Positions 23,314-24,452 of a stretch of 24,452 nucleotides of DNA are shown here, piece after piece. The stretch's first letter is position 1. Each line of letters begins with the position of its first letter. This DNA is from JAVKBW01 sp964352715 (lineage in GTDB: Bacteria; Pseudomonadota; Alphaproteobacteria; UBA8366; Aestuariispiraceae), in contig CAYGSU010000062.1 of NCBI GenBank assembly GCA_964352715.1, positions 1-24,452 on the forward strand, given 5' to 3'. The notes under the pieces were generated by a model. That model ran no database searches. It was not told where the DNA came from and saw only the letters and a list, made by a program, of their open reading frames with translations. Position numbers and translations under genes: made by a program.

Positions 23314-23646
23314 CTAGCCCGACTTCGTGACCTGCGCGTCCGGCGCTGCGACGCCGTCCGGCACGCCGTCGACGACCAGAAAACTGCTGTCGGCGGCGCT
23401 GTGGCGGATTTTTGCCACTTCCTGGTATTCAGGTGAATTGTAGAAGGTTCTGATGACGTCGCGCGACGGAAATTCCAGCACCACGATGCGCCTGTCGAAG
23501 GCCGGGCCTTCCAGCGCCTCGACCTCGCCGCCGCGCACGATGAATTTGCCGCCGTATTTCGCAACCAGCGCCGGCGTCTGCGCCGTGTACTTCCTGTAGG
23601 TTTCCGGATCGTCAACACGAACGGTTGCAATAAGATATGCGGTCAT
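23314..23646 (-). CDS. DUF1330 domain protein
   Basis: Small protein of 110 residues with a ferredoxin-like alpha+beta fold of the DUF1330 family, function unknown. Typical are the start YLIATVRVDDPETYRKYTAQ, then KYGGKFIVRGGEVEALEG and IVVLEFPSRDVIRTFYNSPE. A GGAGG lies ten bases before the ATG at 23646. It converges with the formate dehydrogenase subunit gene with about 20 bases between them, and it shows no operon partner. Confidence 0.9.
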   Translation of the reverse strand: MTAYLIATVRVDDPETYRKYTAQTPALVAKYGGKFIVRGGEVEALEGPAFDRRIVVLEFPSRDVIRTFYNSPEYQEVAKIRHSAADSSFLVVDGVPDGVAAPDAQVTKSG

Positions 23647-23680
23647 CGTTTAGAATCCTCCGAAGTTTATTGGTGGCTGT

Positions 23681-24079
23681 TTACACCCAGTTTTCCAGCC
23701 GCAATCCGCTGACGCGGGAAAACTCGCGTTCATTGTTGGATACGAGAACAAGTCCCTGGCTGCGCGCCGTCGCGGCAATCATCACATCATAGGGGCCGAT
23801 CGGCATGCCGCGTTTCGCCAGATCGGCGCGAATATCGCCGGCATGATGGGCAATTGCGTCGTCGAACGGCAGAACCGGCAAACGGGCAGCGAAACTGTTC
23901 ACAACCTTGCGGTTTTCATCGGGCCGCGCGGATTTGAAAACACCGTAATACAGTTCCGACAGGGTGACGGCGGAAATGCACAGGCCCTCCGCCTTCTCAT
24001 TGAATTTTTGACGCAGGTTTTCCGCTCGGTCCCTGATCGCATAAATGCAGATATCGGTATCGAGCAGATGTTCGAGCAT
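23681..24079 (-). CDS. vapC: VapC-type PIN-domain toxin
   Basis: Probable endoribonuclease toxin of 132 residues; PIN-domain VapC toxins cut tRNA or rRNA. The acidic metal-binding residues are in LLDTDICIYAIR (first Asp), SELYYGV (Glu) and IGPYDVMIAATA (Asp), and VSNNEREFSRV is the usual C-terminal motif. The ATG at 24079 shares one base with the vapB stop, giving coupled translation; the longer upstream frame overlaps vapB and is rejected. The natural RNA target cannot be inferred. Confidence 0.93.
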   Translation of the reverse strand: MLEHLLDTDICIYAIRDRAENLRQKFNEKAEGLCISAVTLSELYYGVFKSARPDENRKVVNSFAARLPVLPFDDAIAHHAGDIRADLAKRGMPIGPYDVMIAATARSQGLVLVSNNEREFSRVSGLRLENWV

Positions 24080-24309
24080 CAGAAACCGGCGCGTTCCTGA
24101 TCGGCAGGCTGATCGCGGGTTTCCATGAAATCCGGCGAGACCCGGGGACCGTCGAAAAACGCATCCCAAACAGCGTCGCTCGGCGTAATCAGCCGCGCCT
24201 TTCCTTCGGCAACGATCTCGACCGAATTTACATCAGGCGGAAAGGCCAGGCCGGCGGGAATGCGCACCGCCTGCGTCCGGTTGTTTTTGAACAGAGTTGT
24301 CTTTGCCAT
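24079..24309 (-). CDS. vapB: VapB-type antitoxin
   Basis: Antitoxin of 76 residues. The N-terminal MAKTTLFKNNRTQAVRIPAG is the swapped-hairpin AbrB/MazE-like DNA-binding domain, and the acidic/aromatic C-terminal part VWDAFFDGPRVSPDF is the toxin-binding tail. The ATG at 24309 is the usual start; a GTG at 24333 would add eight residues. It forms a bicistron with vapC and is expected to repress its own promoter. Confidence 0.92.
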   Translation of the reverse strand: MAKTTLFKNNRTQAVRIPAGLAFPPDVNSVEIVAEGKARLITPSDAVWDAFFDGPRVSPDFMETRDQPADQERAGF

Positions 24310-24389
24310 CGTCCCGAAACCCCTCTTCACCAATGTATATACTCTATGTATATATGGAACGGCGAAAAATCAATCAGATCAGGCTCCCC
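24310..24389 (-). promoter_or_regulatory. vapBC promoter with repeated ATGTATATA
   Basis: ATGTATATA occurs twice (24333-24341 and 24346-24354), 13 bases apart. The first lies over the palindrome GTATATAC (24335-24342). On the - strand this AT-rich stretch gives TATACAT elements that fit a -10 box. Repeats over the promoter are the usual binding place of VapB-VapC complexes. Confidence 0.5.
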
Positions 24390-24452
24390 CTACGTCCAGT
24401 CCAGCACGATCTTGCCGGATTTGCCGGAACACATGGTTTCGAACCCGTCGAT
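24390..24452 (-). CDS. Zinc-type alcohol dehydrogenase-like protein, last 20 codons
   Basis: Only the C-terminus is in the window, read on the - strand up to a TAG at 24390-24392. The 20 residues IDGFETMCSGKSGKIVLDWT match the usual ending of medium-chain dehydrogenases, in which a helix with GFE-M--GKSGK leads into the last strand. Substrate cannot be told. The rest lies beyond the window edge. Confidence 0.7.
   Translation of the reverse strand: MDGFETMCSGKSGKIVLDWT

Overview
The window is a GC-rich piece of an alphaproteobacterial chromosome. DivK, PleD, CtrA and ChpT, which are all alphaproteobacterial regulators, are present and closely resemble the Caulobacter proteins. The order alr-mlaE-mlaF-radA-cvpA-purF-SDR and the chpT/CheA-like/cheY/cheR/ctrA/fliI grouping make a Rhodospirillales-type lineage the best guess, but this is inference. 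I see no rRNA, tRNA, insertion sequence, prophage or CRISPR array.

Layout. (1) 1-6536, + strand: a tightly packed housekeeping run of alanine racemase (3' part), the MlaE/MlaF lipid transporter pair, RadA, CvpA, PurF and a short-chain dehydrogenase. Several joints are 4-base stop/start overlaps. (2) 6563-8425, - strand: the divK-pleD pair, a phospho-signalling and c-di-GMP module of the cell-cycle type. (3) 8556-12452, + strand: a ROK sugar kinase, a DNA polymerase IV with an extra N-terminal zinc ribbon, a D-glycerate dehydrogenase/hydroxypyruvate reductase and an atypical SDR with Phe in place of the catalytic Tyr. (4) 12455-13049: a ccdAB toxin-antitoxin pair that looks less GC-rich than its surroundings. 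(5) 13250-14044: a second diguanylate cyclase, with CtrA-like half-sites and GANTC sites upstream and a strong terminator downstream.

(6) 14252-21118 is the most interesting part. It holds fliJ and fliI (- strand), divergent ctrA (+ strand), then cheR, cheY, a large CheA-like protein and chpT (all - strand). The CheA-like protein keeps a CheA layout at both ends (HPt-like, dimerisation-like, two CheW-like domains, REC). However, it has Arg where the phosphorylated His should be, and it has no ATP-binding kinase domain at all. The locus therefore contains phosphorelay, receiver and methyltransferase proteins but no competent histidine kinase. Input must come from elsewhere, by family knowledge from CckA for ChpT-CtrA. 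I infer a CtrA-linked motility/chemotaxis module in which the kinase-less CheA acts as a scaffold or a phosphate sink.

(7) 21263-24452: a small DUF3553 protein with a TTG start fixed by a perfect Shine-Dalgarno, a fused NuoE/NuoF-type formate dehydrogenase beta subunit with no alpha subunit beside it, a DUF1330 protein, a vapBC toxin-antitoxin pair, and the last 20 codons of a zinc-type alcohol dehydrogenase-like protein on the - strand.

Together the regulators suggest one network: ChpT-CtrA, DivK and PleD plus a second cyclase linking cell cycle, c-di-GMP and flagellar functions. Only the identities of the proteins are seen directly. The wiring between them is inference.
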